Origin: Cohnella algarum
GTDB lineage: Bacteria > Bacillota > Bacilli > Paenibacillales > Paenibacillaceae
Assembly (NCBI RefSeq): GCF_016937515.1
Contig: NZ_JAFHKM010000002.1
Coordinates: forward strand, 2,041,001-2,105,000
Length of the DNA stretch: 64,000 nucleotides
Reading direction: 5' to 3'
The position numbers and the translations under genes were made by a program. Position 1 is the first letter of the stretch, and each line of letters starts with the position of its first letter. Below, piece by piece: positions 50,780 to 60,079 of this stretch. The notes under the pieces were generated by a model. It worked only from the letters and a program-made list of their open reading frames with translations, was not told where the DNA came from and searched no databases.

Positions 50780-51547
50780 ATGAGCAAGCCGCAATTGGGC
50801 ATTCAGCTTTATTCCGTTCGCGACCGGAGCGAGCGCGATTTTCTCGGAACGATCCGCGAGATGGCGGAAATCGGATATCGCAACGTGGAATTGGCGGGAA
50901 TTTTCGGCCACTCGGCCCGCGAGGTTCGCCAAACGCTTGACGACGCCGGACTTAAGGCGCCTTCGGCCCATATCGGGCTGCCGTTCAAGGAGCCGGAAAA
51001 AATCGGCGAGCACTTGAAGCAGCAGATCGAGATCGCGTTGGAAATCGGACTCAAGCGCTTCATCGTGCCGGCCTATCCGCTTGCGGAAGTGCCGACGGAG
51101 GACGACGTGGCGAAATTCGCGGCGGCTTTGCAAGAAGCGGGCGAAACCGTGAAAGCGGCCGGCCTCGAATTCGGCTATCACAACCATGCTTTCGAGTTCA
51201 AGACGGTTAATGGCAAAGCAGTCATCGATCATCTGCTGGAGCGGGTTTCCCCGGACTTGCTGTTCGCGGAATTCGACCTCGGTTGGGTTAAAGTAGGCGG
51301 CCAGGATCCGGCGGCTTACGTTCGCAAATACGCGGGACGGGTGCCGGTCGTGCACGCCAAGGATTTCAAGGATGACGGCGTCGACACGGAAATCGGACGC
51401 GGCTCGGTCGATTGGGATTCGGCGCTCGCGGCTTGCGAGGAAACGGGCGTCGAGTATGTCATCATTGAGCAGGAACGCTACGACGTGAATTCCCTGGAGA
51501 GCGCCAAGCTGAACTACGCTTGGTTCAAAGCGCGGGGCTACGAGTAA
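50780..51547 (+). CDS. Sugar phosphate isomerase/epimerase family protein (xylose-isomerase-like TIM barrel)
   Basis: 255 residues from ATG 50780 (CAGGAGG). AP-endonuclease-2/IolE-like barrel: LGIQLYSVRDRSERDFLGTI at the start, metal-site residues in FGYHNHAFEF, LLFAEFDLGWVKVGGQDP, VVHAKDFKDDG and YVIIEQERYD. Acts on a sugar or inositol derivative; the substrate is unknown. Single-gene unit with its own promoter and terminator. Confidence 0.88.
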   Translation: MSKPQLGIQLYSVRDRSERDFLGTIREMAEIGYRNVELAGIFGHSAREVRQTLDDAGLKAPSAHIGLPFKEPEKIGEHLKQQIEIALEIGLKRFIVPAYPLAEVPTEDDVAKFAAALQEAGETVKAAGLEFGYHNHAFEFKTVNGKAVIDHLLERVSPDLLFAEFDLGWVKVGGQDPAAYVRKYAGRVPVVHAKDFKDDGVDTEIGRGSVDWDSALAACEETGVEYVIIEQERYDVNSLESAKLNYAWFKARGYE

Positions 51548-51558
51548 AGATGCGAAAA

Positions 51559-51607
51559 AGGTTCGGCCCATTCCGGCAGGCGCTGCGGCGGGCCGGGCCT
51601 TTTTTGT
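51559..51607 (+). terminator. Terminator after the isomerase gene
   Basis: AGGTTCGGCCC and GGGCCGGGCCT arms, then TTTTTT. Confidence 0.85.
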
Positions 51608-51658
51608 TTTGTGGGGGAGCCGAGATAATGGGGGCTGGACAAAAAGGGGAGCAGGCGG

Positions 51659-51872
51659 ACTACATAAGAGGGTGTTGCGGCGGATACCGCCAAAGTGGTG
51701 CACGGGGTGCACTACATGAGAGGATGTTGGGGTGAAAACCGCCAAAGTGGTGCACCGGGTGCACTACATGAGAGGGTGTTGCGGCGGATACCGCCAAAGT
51801 GGTGCAACGGGTGCACTACATGAGAGGGTGTTGCGGCGGATACCGCCAAAGTGGTGCACCGGGTGCACTACA
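51659..51872. repeat. Four tandem 52-bp repeats
   Basis: ACTACATGAGAGGG or a variant starts at 51659, 51711, 51763, 51815 and (partial) 51867: exactly 52 bp each time. Each unit holds a GGCGG-ATA-CCGCC hairpin (altered in unit 2) and GTGCAC palindromes (GGTGCACCGGGTGCAC). It ends about 20 bp before the stop of the convergent membrane-protein gene. Confidence 0.92.
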
Positions 51873-51889
51873 CGAATGGAATTGGCGCG

Positions 51890-52501
51890 TTAGGCCGAAT
51901 TTTTTTCCGTTTTCCGCGTATACATCGCTTCAATTTTTTTGCTGATCCATAGCGACGCCGCGATAAAGGCGACGACATACAGCAATTGCAGCGGATGCTC
52001 GACGAACCGGGACAAATCGTATCCGATGATCGATACGGACATCACCATAATCGCTTTGCCGAAGGCGATCGCGATCAGGAAAGACCCGAACCGCATGCGC
52101 GCCAAGCCCGCCGCGATATTGATGACGACGAACGGACCGACAGGAAAAAGGCTGAGCAAAAAGACGTAGCTGAATCCGTTTCGCCGGATCCAAACCATGC
52201 TTTTTTGCACTTTGGGCTTGCGGGCCCAGCGGTCCAAAAAGGGGTGGCCGGCGATTTTTTTCACGATCCAGAACGTCGTCAGGCAACCGGCGACGATGCC
52301 GATCCAGGAATAAAGAAAGCCGAGCCACAGCCCGTAAACGGCGGCGTTTACTCCGACGATTAACAGCGTCGGCAGCGGCGGCACGAACGATTTGGCGAAC
52401 GTAAGGAGAATGCCGGGGAGAGGGCCGAGCGCGCGAAATTGCTCCAGCCAGCTTTTCAGGTCCTCTTCGGTCAAGTTTTTTAAGGTATCGACAATATCCA
52501 T
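51890..52501 (-). CDS. TVP38/TMEM64 (VTT domain) family membrane protein
   Basis: 203 residues with about five hydrophobic segments; FPPLPTLLIVGVNAAVYGLWLG-like and the VTT motif LLSLFPVGPFVVINIAAGLARM are visible. The family includes DedA-type lipid or undecaprenyl-phosphate flippases, but the role of this branch is unknown. ATG with AGAGGGAC upstream. Monocistronic. Confidence 0.85.
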   Translation of the reverse strand: MDIVDTLKNLTEEDLKSWLEQFRALGPLPGILLTFAKSFVPPLPTLLIVGVNAAVYGLWLGFLYSWIGIVAGCLTTFWIVKKIAGHPFLDRWARKPKVQKSMVWIRRNGFSYVFLLSLFPVGPFVVINIAAGLARMRFGSFLIAIAFGKAIMVMSVSIIGYDLSRFVEHPLQLLYVVAFIAASLWISKKIEAMYTRKTEKNSA

Positions 52502-52753
52502 CGGTGCACGTCCCTCTAAGGATTGAAACGCCGAACGGGCGGCGCGAACCGCTGCGCAACAACAGGCCGCATGCGATCCTAAACAGAGTTTACACTACAT
52601 GGCACAAGTTGCAAATGCCGACCGGAGGACGACGATGTTCATCGTTCATTCGTCGGCAAGTTCCCGCGAGCGGCCGCTGATCGGAAGAAAGACGGAGATG
52701 GCGGAGGAGCGGAAAAAATTTGCGGCGGACCGGAGACGAACCCGAAAGCAGGT

Positions 52754-53209
52754 ATGCAAACGTACGGAGGAGACAAGTCAAAAAAGCCGGGATTCGTTAG
52801 AAACATGATCGAGCCCATCGCGGCAAGCTATGAGGAATTTCCGGCATCGGCAGCGTCTGCCGAAGGAATGAAGACGATTCCGATGGATGAGGAGGCGATA
52901 TTTTGCCGGGTGATTTACCGGCATCCTTACTGTCAACGCGACGGCTACCCTCTGCATATGCACCTGATTTTGCCCGCTCAGCATCAGAAGCCCGAAAAGC
53001 GATGGCCGCTGCTCGTTTATGTGCAGGGTTCGGCCTGGCGGAAGCAGGAACTGGACCTGAACCTGGCTTCGCTCTCGTGGGTCGCCCGACGCTGCTATGC
53101 CGTCGCGATCGCCGAATATCGCCCGTCCGACGTGGCCCCGTTCCCCGCGCAAATACAGGATGCGAAAACGGCGATCCGTTATTTGCGCAAATGGTTCGGC
53201 GAGGATTGA
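52754..53209 (+). pseudogene. Truncated alpha/beta-hydrolase (esterase), N-terminal remnant
   Basis: 151 residues covering only the first part of a BD-FAE/acetylesterase-like fold: IYRHPYCQRDGYPLHMHLILP, LLVYVQGSAWRKQELDLNL (oxyanion region), VAIAEYRPSDVAPFPAQIQDAKTAIRYLRK. The frame stops at WFGED, before the nucleophile GxSxG and the rest (normally 250-300 residues). The start is unclear (52754, or ATG 52805). The 360 bp after it hold no recognised gene. Probably a decayed or deleted gene. Confidence 0.7.
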
Positions 53210-53568
53210 GCAGGCAATCGACGCCGCGCCGCGCGCCGTTCCCGGCATGCGGCGCGGCTTGCGGAAGGCGAGGAGTCCTCCGAAGCGGGGGGCGGGTGCC
53301 GGTCGTCACTTGCCGATCCGCCGCCCGTCGGCGGCATGGACCGGATAATGGGACCGGGGGATGCCCCGTTCCGCCATTTCGGTCACAAAATTGCCTCGAA
53401 TGACGGCGGATTCGGTCTTTTGCGCCGCCTGCGCATTCGCTATTCTGAAAGAAGAAGATCCGCGCCGGCCGGGCCCCGCAAGGGCTGTGCGCCGCCTGCC
53501 GCCGCCATCGCGCCGCGGCCTGGCGCACGGCGCCTTCGGTGCCGGAACGCGCGTGACGGGAGGCCAAG

Positions 53569-53862
53569 ATGTCGACTTCTTACCGGCTGTTCAAATGGGT
53601 CAGCTACGCCGAAGGCATATCCTTTCTCGTGCTGCTGCTGATTGCGATGCCATTAAAGTATATGGTGGATATTCCCGAGCCGGTCACGGTTATCGGAATG
53701 ATTCACGGCGTTCTTTTTGCCGCGTACGTGGCCGGGATCGCCTGGATGACGATTTTGCACCGCTGGCGGTTGGTTTGGGCGCTCGGGGCGCTGGCCGCCG
53801 CTTTTCTCCCGTTCGGTCCGTTCGTTTTCGAGGCGTTTTTGAAGCGCAAATGGGCATCGTGA
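53569..53862 (+). CDS. DUF3817-family small membrane protein (YdzA-like)
   Basis: 97 residues with three hydrophobic segments. The family start YRLFKWVSYAEGISFLVLLLIAMPLKY, then IGMIHGVLFAAYVAGI, and a positively charged C-terminus. ATG behind GGGAGGCC. Function unknown. Confidence 0.88.
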   Translation: MSTSYRLFKWVSYAEGISFLVLLLIAMPLKYMVDIPEPVTVIGMIHGVLFAAYVAGIAWMTILHRWRLVWALGALAAAFLPFGPFVFEAFLKRKWAS

Positions 53863-53879
53863 CCCGTCGCGAAAGCAGG

Positions 53880-53908
53880 TTGTCACCCAGGTGCGTCTAT
53901 GGTAGAAT
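53880..53908 (+). promoter_or_regulatory. Promoter of secG
   Basis: TTGTCA-17 bp-TAGAAT, 41 bp before the ATG. Confidence 0.8.
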
Positions 53909-53949
53909 AGAAATACTGTTGTCTGCATAGCGCAATGGAGGTGGAAGCA

Positions 53950-54195
53950 ATGGAAGCACTTGAAGTAATCTTGAAAATTTTGCTGATCATTTTCTCGCTT
54001 GGCCTGATTACTGTCGTCCTTCTTCAACGCGGGAAGAGCGCGGGGCTGTCGGGCGCCATCTCCGGCGGGGCAGAGCACTTGTTCGGCAAGCAGAAGGCAC
54101 GCGGCCTGGACCTGTTTTTGCAGCGTCTGACGGTCGGACTGGCGGTCGGCTTTTTCGTTTTGTCGCTGGTCGTAGCCTATGTCGTAAAAGCGTAA
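53950..54195 (+). CDS. secG: Preprotein translocase subunit SecG
   Basis: 81 residues from ATG 53950 (GGAGGTGG). Two membrane segments (residues about 3-22 and 55-77) linked by the SecG motif [29 protein letters not shown]. Partner of SecYE. The secG-rnr-smpB order is conserved in Bacillales. Confidence 0.96.
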   Translation: MEALEVILKILLIIFSLGLITVVLLQRGKSAGLSGAISGGAEHLFGKQKARGLDLFLQRLTVGLAVGFFVLSLVVAYVVKA

Positions 54196-54211
54196 ATCGG
54201 ACGGGAACCAA

Positions 54212-54240
54212 ACGGGGAGCGATCGCTTCTCGTTTTTTTT
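54212..54240 (+). terminator. Terminator after secG
   Basis: ACGGGGAGCG/CGCTTCTCGT stem followed by eight T residues. Confidence 0.85.
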
Positions 54241-54267
54241 ATGCGGTTGACAGGGCGGCTGATCTGA

Positions 54268-54296
54268 TTGCAACCGGCCGAAAGCGTGTATACTAT
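54268..54296 (+). promoter_or_regulatory. Promoter of rnr
   Basis: TTGCAA-17 bp-TACTAT, ending about 15-20 bp before the gene start. Confidence 0.65.
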
Positions 54297-54310
54297 AGCA
54301 GGACGAGGTG

Positions 54311-57160
54311 ATGCCGGTGCCATTGTGTACGGAGCAGGAACTGCTCGATTTCATGCGCGAAAGCGCGTATAAACCATTGACGTACCAAGAGCTGGAAAAG
54401 CATTTCGAATTGGAGGACGCCGCGGAATTCAAGGCGTTTTTGAAGCTGTTGAACGAACTGGAGCATCAGGGAAAAATCATGCGGACCCGCACGGAGCGCT
54501 ACGGCGTGCCCGAGCGGATGAATCTGGTGCGCGGCAGGCTGCAGGCGCATGCGAAAGGCTTCGCCTTCCTGCTGCCGGACGAGCAGGACCATCCCGACCT
54601 GTATATTCACGCCAACGACTTGAAGGGCGCCATGAACGGCGACATCGTGCTGGGGCGCGTGACGTCGAAGAGCGAAGGCGGCTCCCGGATGGAAGGGGAA
54701 GTCGTCCGCATCGTCAGGCGCGCGGTGACCCAGGTCGTCGGCACGTTTGAAAACCACGAAAGCTACGGCTTCGTGCTGCCGGACGACAAGCGGATCAATA
54801 AAGATATTTTTGTCCGGCCCGAAGGGTTTCACGGCGCGGTGACCGGGCAGAAGGTCGTCGTCAGCATCATTCATTACCCGGAAGGCCGTTCGGCGGCGGA
54901 AGGCGAAATCGTCGAAATTCTCGGCCATAAGGACGATCCGGGCGTCGATATTTTGAGCATCATTCGCAAGCACGGACTGCCGGAAGCTTTTCCGGCGGAA
55001 GCGCTGGCCGAGGCGGAGGCCGCTCCGGATACGATCCGGGAGGACGAAATCGCGGAGCAAGGCCGCCGCGACCTCCGCAACCGGGCAATCGTGACGATCG
55101 ACGGCGAGGACGCCAAGGATCTCGACGACGCGGTCAACGTGGAGCGGCTTCCGAACGGAAATTTGCTGCTCGGCGTCCATATCGCGGACGTCGGCTACTA
55201 CGTCCGCGAGAAGTCCCGGCTTGACGAGGAGGCGTACAGTCGCGGGTGCAGCGTGTACCTGGTCGACCGCGTCATTCCGATGCTGCCGCACCGGCTGTCG
55301 AACGGCATTTGCTCGCTTCACCCGAAGGTGGACCGGCTGACGCTGACGTGCGAGATGGAATTCGAGCCGAAGACGCTGCGGCGGGTTCGCCACGACATTT
55401 ATACGAGCGTGATCCGCACGGCGGAGCGGATGACGTATACGAACGTGCGCAAAATTTTGGTCGACAAGGATCCCGAGCTGCTGGAGCGCTACGCGCCGCT
55501 GGTCGACATGTTCCGACTGATGGAGGAGCTGGCGATGGGGCTGCGGAAGAGCCGGATGCAGCGCGGGGCGATCGATTTCGATTTTCAGGAATCGAAGGTG
55601 ATCGTGGACGAGGAAGGCAAGCCGGTCGACATCGTGAAAAGGGAGCGCTCCGTCGCGGAGCAGATCATCGAGGAGTTCATGCTTGCGGCGAACGAGACGG
55701 TCGCGGAACACTTTCACTGGCTGAAGGTGCCGTTTCTGTACCGAATTCACGAGGAGCCGGACAGCGAAAAGCTGATGACGTTCGTGCAGTTCGCGAGCAA
55801 CTTCGGCTACGCCGTGCGCGGCAAGGGCAATTCGGTGCACCCGCGCGCGCTGCAAACGCTGCTGGAGGAAATCCGCGACACGAAGGAAGAGACGGTCATC
55901 AGCACGATGATGCTCCGCTCGATGAAGCAGGCGAAGTACGACTCGCAAAGCCTCGGGCATTTCGGGCTGGCGGCGGAGTTTTACACTCACTTCACGTCGC
56001 CGATTCGCCGGTATCCGGATCTGGTCATCCACCGGATTATCCGCGAGACGCTCGAAAGCGGCGGCATGCCGAAGGAGGACCGGCTCGATGCGCTCGCGCA
56101 GCGGATGCCGGATATCGCGCAGCAGTCGTCCGAACGCGAGCGGGTGGCGGTCGACGCGGAGCGCGATACGGAGAAGCTGAAGAAAGCCGAGTTCATGCTG
56201 GACAAAATCGGCGAGGAGTTCGACGGCATCATCAGCGGCGTGACGGGCTTCGGCATGTTCGTGGAGCTGGAAAACACGGTGGAAGGGCTCATTCGGCTGA
56301 GCGACCTTTCCGACGACTACTACCACTTCCACGAGCTGCACATGGCGCTCATCGGCGAGCGCACGTCGAAAATGTACCGCATCGGCGACGAGGTCCGCAT
56401 TCGCGTCGCGCGCGTCAACATGGACGACTATAACATCGACTTCGAGATGGTCGACATGAAGCCTCGCCGCGCAGGCAAGATGAACGTCGTCGGCGCCGGA
56501 GCGTTCGGGGGCGGCCGCGGCGGATTCGGCCGCAAGAAGCGCGGCCGCCGGGAAGAGCCGGCGGCGTTCGGCGGCGCGGCCGCGGGCGGCGGCAAGCGCC
56601 GCAAGGGCGCCGGCGTCGCGGCTGGCGCGGCCGCGGCGGGGCGCAAGAGCAAGCAGCGCCGGGGCAGCGGCGGCGTTGCGCTGGGGGCGGCGCCGGGAGC
56701 GGGCGCCGCAGAGCCGCCGCTCCGCGCGAAGCGGGGCGGCAAGGGCGGCTCCGCCGCCGCCGGAGCCGGCGGCGGGAAGGGAGCCGGCCGGCGCGGCGGG
56801 CGGCCGGCACCGGCGGAGGCGGCGGAGTTCGCCGTCGAGCCGCCGGTGAACCGCGACTCGGCGGACTACATTCCGCCGGCCCCCGCCCGCAAAGTCGCGC
56901 TCGACATGTGGGGCCTGCCGATCCCGCCTGCCGGCCGCCGCTCCCGGAACCATGACGACGATGAGGTCGGGTTCACCGTTTCCCGGGGCCGAAAACGGGG
57001 GTCCGGCGAGAGAGCCGCGGGCACCGGCGGATCCGCGGGTATCATCGGTGCCGTCGGTGGCCGGAAACGGAACGGCAGCAAGAAAAAACCGGCCCTGACG
57101 CTTGCCCCCGCAGGCGAAAAGGCCGCCAAGCCGTCCAAACGCAAAAAAACGAAAAAGTAG
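54311..57160 (+). CDS. rnr: Ribonuclease R with a long basic, glycine/alanine-rich C-terminal tail
   Basis: About 949 residues; B. subtilis RNase R is near 780. Start ATG 54311 or GTG 54317; GAGGTG lies close by. An N-terminal winged helix and cold-shock domains ([23 protein letters not shown]) precede the RNB domain with [23 protein letters not shown] and the Asp cluster, [18 protein letters not shown], then an S1 domain ([25 protein letters not shown]). From about residue 715 on, roughly 230 residues are Lys/Arg/Gly/Ala-rich, interrupted by a conserved-looking DMWGLPIPP, and end [10 protein letters not shown]. The tail's GC is extreme. It may bind RNA or ribosomes. Confidence 0.96.
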   Translation: MPVPLCTEQELLDFMRESAYKPLTYQELEKHFELEDAAEFKAFLKLLNELEHQGKIMRTRTERYGVPERMNLVRGRLQAHAKGFAFLLPDEQDHPDLYIHANDLKGAMNGDIVLGRVTSKSEGGSRMEGEVVRIVRRAVTQVVGTFENHESYGFVLPDDKRINKDIFVRPEGFHGAVTGQKVVVSIIHYPEGRSAAEGEIVEILGHKDDPGVDILSIIRKHGLPEAFPAEALAEAEAAPDTIREDEIAEQGRRDLRNRAIVTIDGEDAKDLDDAVNVERLPNGNLLLGVHIADVGYYVREKSRLDEEAYSRGCSVYLVDRVIPMLPHRLSNGICSLHPKVDRLTLTCEMEFEPKTLRRVRHDIYTSVIRTAERMTYTNVRKILVDKDPELLERYAPLVDMFRLMEELAMGLRKSRMQRGAIDFDFQESKVIVDEEGKPVDIVKRERSVAEQIIEEFMLAANETVAEHFHWLKVPFLYRIHEEPDSEKLMTFVQFASNFGYAVRGKGNSVHPRALQTLLEEIRDTKEETVISTMMLRSMKQAKYDSQSLGHFGLAAEFYTHFTSPIRRYPDLVIHRIIRETLESGGMPKEDRLDALAQRMPDIAQQSSERERVAVDAERDTEKLKKAEFMLDKIGEEFDGIISGVTGFGMFVELENTVEGLIRLSDLSDDYYHFHELHMALIGERTSKMYRIGDEVRIRVARVNMDDYNIDFEMVDMKPRRAGKMNVVGAGAFGGGRGGFGRKKRGRREEPAAFGGAAAGGGKRRKGAGVAAGAAAAGRKSKQRRGSGGVALGAAPGAGAAEPPLRAKRGGKGGSAAAGAGGGKGAGRRGGRPAPAEAAEFAVEPPVNRDSADYIPPAPARKVALDMWGLPIPPAGRRSRNHDDDEVGFTVSRGRKRGSGERAAGTGGSAGIIGAVGGRKRNGSKKKPALTLAPAGEKAAKPSKRKKTKK

Positions 57161-57182
57161 CGAAAACGCAACGTCGCAGAGA

Positions 57183-57211
57183 GTCGTCCGCTCGTCCGGA
57201 CGGCTTTTTTT
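57183..57211 (+). terminator. Terminator of rnr
   Basis: GTCGTCCG and CGGACGGC arms followed by seven T residues. Confidence 0.85.
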
Positions 57212-57377
57212 GCATAGACTTGCGTTGCGGCGGGCATGACGTTCCGGTATCCTCAGGCAGGGAGGCTGGTCGGGCGGGAACGAACGACGGACCGATCCGC
57301 AAAGCCGAAGCCTCTCCGGGCAGGATCCGCATCGGGAATTCTGCACGGAGAGGCGCAAGGCAAGCGAAAATTCGGTT

Positions 57378-58223
57378 TTAAAAATCGAAGTTTTCCGGAT
57401 CGGGACCGACGCGGCGGTTTTCGTTCAAAGCGTCGATGCGCTTCATATCGTCCTTCGCGAGTTCGAAGTCGAAGACGTTCGCGTTTTCGGCGATGCGGGT
57501 TTCTTTCGTGGACTTCGGGATCGTGACGACGCCGTGCTGCAGATCCCAGCGCAGAATGATTTGGGCCGCAGTTTTGCCGTACTTGGCCGCAAGCTCCGCC
57601 AGCAACGGATGATCCAGCAGCTGGCCTTGCATGAGCGGCGACCAGGCCTCCATTTGGATGCCGCGTTCTTCGCAGTACGCGCGCAGAGGCTCTTGCGTCA
57701 ACAGCGGATGGAATTCGACTTGGTTGACCATCGGCACGATCTCGGCGCTTTCCTTCAGCTCTTCCAAATGCCGGATTTGAAAATTGCTCACGCCGATCGC
57801 CCGGACTTTTCCCCGGTTATACAGGGTTTCGAGCGCCTTCCAGGCTTCCTTGTATTTTCCCTCCACCGGCCAATGGATGAGGTACAGGTCCAAATAGTCG
57901 AGGCCCAGCTTTTGCAGGCTCGCCTCGTACGCGGCCAATGTTTGCTCGTAGCCCAGGTCGGTGTTCCACACCTTGGATGTTACGAACAGGCTTTCTCTTG
58001 CCAGTCCGGTTTCCGCGAGCGCTTCGCGGATCCCCTGCCCGACGCCGGTCTCGTTTTGATAGATCGCCGCGGTGTCGATGCTCCGGTAGCCGAGCTTGAC
58101 CGCCGACCGGAGAGCTTTCACGAGCTCGCTTCCTTCTTGAACCTGGAAAACGCCGATGCCAAGCCAAGGCATGTCGACTCCGTTGCGAAGCTTAATCGTA
58201 TCTTGCAAATGTCGTGCTTTCAT
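57378..58223 (-). CDS. Aldo/keto reductase (YvgN/YtbE-like)
   Basis: 281 residues. The tetrad is recognisable: Asp and Tyr in GYRSIDTAAIYQNE, Lys in LFVTSKVWN, His in YLDLYLIHWPVEG. NADPH-binding end VTIPKSTKETRIAENANVF. Reduces aldehydes such as methylglyoxal in related proteins. It lies 19 bp downstream of the MFS gene on the same strand and is probably co-transcribed with it. Confidence 0.92.
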   Translation of the reverse strand: MKARHLQDTIKLRNGVDMPWLGIGVFQVQEGSELVKALRSAVKLGYRSIDTAAIYQNETGVGQGIREALAETGLARESLFVTSKVWNTDLGYEQTLAAYEASLQKLGLDYLDLYLIHWPVEGKYKEAWKALETLYNRGKVRAIGVSNFQIRHLEELKESAEIVPMVNQVEFHPLLTQEPLRAYCEERGIQMEAWSPLMQGQLLDHPLLAELAAKYGKTAAQIILRWDLQHGVVTIPKSTKETRIAENANVFDFELAKDDMKRIDALNENRRVGPDPENFDF

Positions 58224-58242
58224 TGTTTGTATCCCTCCTTAT

Positions 58243-59445
58243 TTATTGAGAGCCGGCCGAACGGGCATCCCGGTTTTCGAGCGCGCGAGCCCGGAACGTC
58301 AGCGCGACGGCGGCTCCGACCATCAAGGCGCCTACCCAAGGCGTATGAATCAGGCCCAGCGTATCCGTTACGATTCCGCCCAGGTACGCTCCGAACGCGA
58401 TTCCGGCGTTAAAAGCGGCGATGTTGATCGCCGAAGCGACATCCACCGCTTTGGGCACGAACCGTTCGGCCAATACGACGACGTAAGACTGCAGGCCGGG
58501 CACGTTCATGAACGCGAGGAGCCCCATCAGAAAGACGGTCGCGAGACTGGCTGCCGGATAAGGCGCGGTAAACGTGAAAACGAGCAGCACGACGGCCTGA
58601 ACGGAGAACATGACCAGCAGCGCGGACACGGGGTTCCGATTGGCCGTTTTCCCGCCTACGGCGTTGCCGATGGCGATCGCCGCGCCGTACAGCACGAGGA
58701 TGAGCGCCACCGTTTTTTCCGGAAAGCCGCTGATTTCGTGAAGCATCGGCGACAGATACGTGTAAACGACGAAGGTGCCGCCGTATCCCAGCGCGGTGAT
58801 GATAAACATCAGCAGCAACCGGCCGTTCGCAATTACTTTCGCCTGATCCCGAAAGGAAACCGACGTGCCCTTGCGCAAACCCGAAGACGGAACAAGGGTC
58901 AGATTGGCGAAAAAGGCGACGGCTCCGACAACCGTAATGAGCCAAAACGCGATTCTCCAGCCCAGTTCCTGGCCGATATAGGTTCCCAGCGGCACGCCGG
59001 CCACGGTGGCGACGGTCAGGCCGGAGAACATGATCGAGATGGCGCTGGCCCTGCGGTTCTCGGGAACGAGGTCGGCGGCGATGGTCGACCCGACGGACAT
59101 GAACACGCCGTGCGAGAACGCCGAGACGACGCGGGCGGCCAGCAGCACGCCGATGCTTCCGGCGGACGCGGCCAGGGCGTTTCCGGCGATGAAGACGAAC
59201 ATGATCCAGAGCAGCAGCGTTTTGCGCGGGACGCCGGAAGTCAGAGCGGTCAAAACGGGAGCCCCGAACGTTACGCCCAAAGCGTAGAGGGTTACGGTAA
59301 GGCCCGCAGCGGTGACCGATATATGCAAATCATCGGAAATGAGCGGCAGCAGCCCGACGCTGATAAATTCCGTCGCTCCGATGGCGAATGCGCTGATCGC
59401 CAGCGCCAGCAGCGCCGGCGCGCTTGTTTTTCGGTTATGCGTCAT
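58243..59445 (-). CDS. MFS efflux transporter (AraJ/YdhP type, DHA1)
   Basis: 400 residues, twelve hydrophobic segments. Start ALLALAISAFAIGATEFISVGLLPLISDDL is typical of the sugar-efflux/drug-H+ group, and the loop GSTIAADLVPENRRASAISIMFSGL is the family's conserved motif. ATG with AGAGAGAG upstream. Divergent from an HxlR regulator, with a large dyad between; an inducible efflux-detoxification unit together with the reductase is likely. Confidence 0.92.
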   Translation of the reverse strand: MTHNRKTSAPALLALAISAFAIGATEFISVGLLPLISDDLHISVTAAGLTVTLYALGVTFGAPVLTALTSGVPRKTLLLWIMFVFIAGNALAASAGSIGVLLAARVVSAFSHGVFMSVGSTIAADLVPENRRASAISIMFSGLTVATVAGVPLGTYIGQELGWRIAFWLITVVGAVAFFANLTLVPSSGLRKGTSVSFRDQAKVIANGRLLLMFIITALGYGGTFVVYTYLSPMLHEISGFPEKTVALILVLYGAAIAIGNAVGGKTANRNPVSALLVMFSVQAVVLLVFTFTAPYPAASLATVFLMGLLAFMNVPGLQSYVVVLAERFVPKAVDVASAINIAAFNAGIAFGAYLGGIVTDTLGLIHTPWVGALMVGAAVALTFRARALENRDARSAGSQ

Positions 59446-59525
59446 CTCTCTCTCTCCACTCCATAGGTTGTTGTTGCCGGCCGGCGAATGTTATTATGAA
59501 TTAAACGGACAATAAATAACAGTAC

Positions 59526-59558
59526 GTACTTTCAAGTGCTATAGGCACCAAAAAGTAC
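59526..59558. promoter_or_regulatory. HxlR operator candidate, 33-bp dyad
   Basis: GTACTTT (59526-59532) and AAAGTAC (59552-59558) plus inner GTGC (59536-59539) and GCAC (59545-59548) share one centre, 59542; eleven of 14 positions per arm agree. It lies in the gap between the divergent MFS and HxlR genes. Confidence 0.65.
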
Positions 59559-59583
59559 CCTCATCCTAAAGGAGCTGTCATCG

Positions 59584-59964
59584 ATGAACTCTAAAAGATA
59601 CAACATCGGAGTGGAAGCTACGCTTGAAGTCCTCGGAGGAAAATGGAAGTGCGTCATTTTGTGCCATCTGACGTACGGCAAGAAACGGACCAGCGATTTG
59701 AAGCGCCTGATCCCGAACATCGCCCAGAAAATGTTGACGCAGCAGCTCCGGGAGCTGGAACAGGACGGCATTATTAAACGGTTCGTGTACGATCAGGTTC
59801 CGCCGAAGGTGGAATACGAGCTGACCGAATACGGCTGGAGCTTGAAGCCGATTCTGGACGCGCTTTGCGCCTGGGGAGATTGCCACATCGAACGGGAATA
59901 CGGGGACAAGTTCGCGGTTCTGGAGGAGAGCGTCCTGACCCGCAAGCCGGAGGAGATCCGCTAA
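59584..59964 (+). CDS. HxlR-family transcriptional regulator
   Basis: 126 residues, ATG behind AAAGGAG. Winged helix of the HxlR/YodB type: VEATLEVLGGKWKCVILCHL, RTSDLKRLIPNIAQKMLTQQLRELEQDGII and KVEYELTEYGWSLKPIL. A Cys near residue 22 (KCVILC) could sense electrophiles as in YodB, though that role is inferred. It probably controls the divergent MFS-reductase pair and itself. Confidence 0.92.
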   Translation: MNSKRYNIGVEATLEVLGGKWKCVILCHLTYGKKRTSDLKRLIPNIAQKMLTQQLRELEQDGIIKRFVYDQVPPKVEYELTEYGWSLKPILDALCAWGDCHIEREYGDKFAVLEESVLTRKPEEIR

Positions 59965-60079
59965 AGGATCGGCCGGCGAATGGCCGCGGCGGGCGCGGAA
60001 GCCGATTTACTTTTGAGGGCGTATCCGATAGGATAGAACATGGTGTATTTCAGGATACGGACGAGGGGAAGGATCCGAT

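Noticed and set aside
51659..51872. CRISPR array
   Set aside because: Whole 52-bp units are near-identical with no unique spacers.
52599..52808. A 69-codon frame before the truncated esterase
   Set aside because: Charged, motif-free, without a ribosome site; likely chance.
53300..53460. Minus-strand stretch giving plausible protein sequence (ending HYPVHAADGRRIGK)
   Set aside because: No start codon with a ribosome site and no family recognised; could be a remnant, but evidence is too thin to list.
54293..57358. A 1021-codon minus-strand open frame opposite rnr
   Set aside because: Antisense shadow typical of high-GC DNA; RNase R domains on the plus strand are unmistakable.
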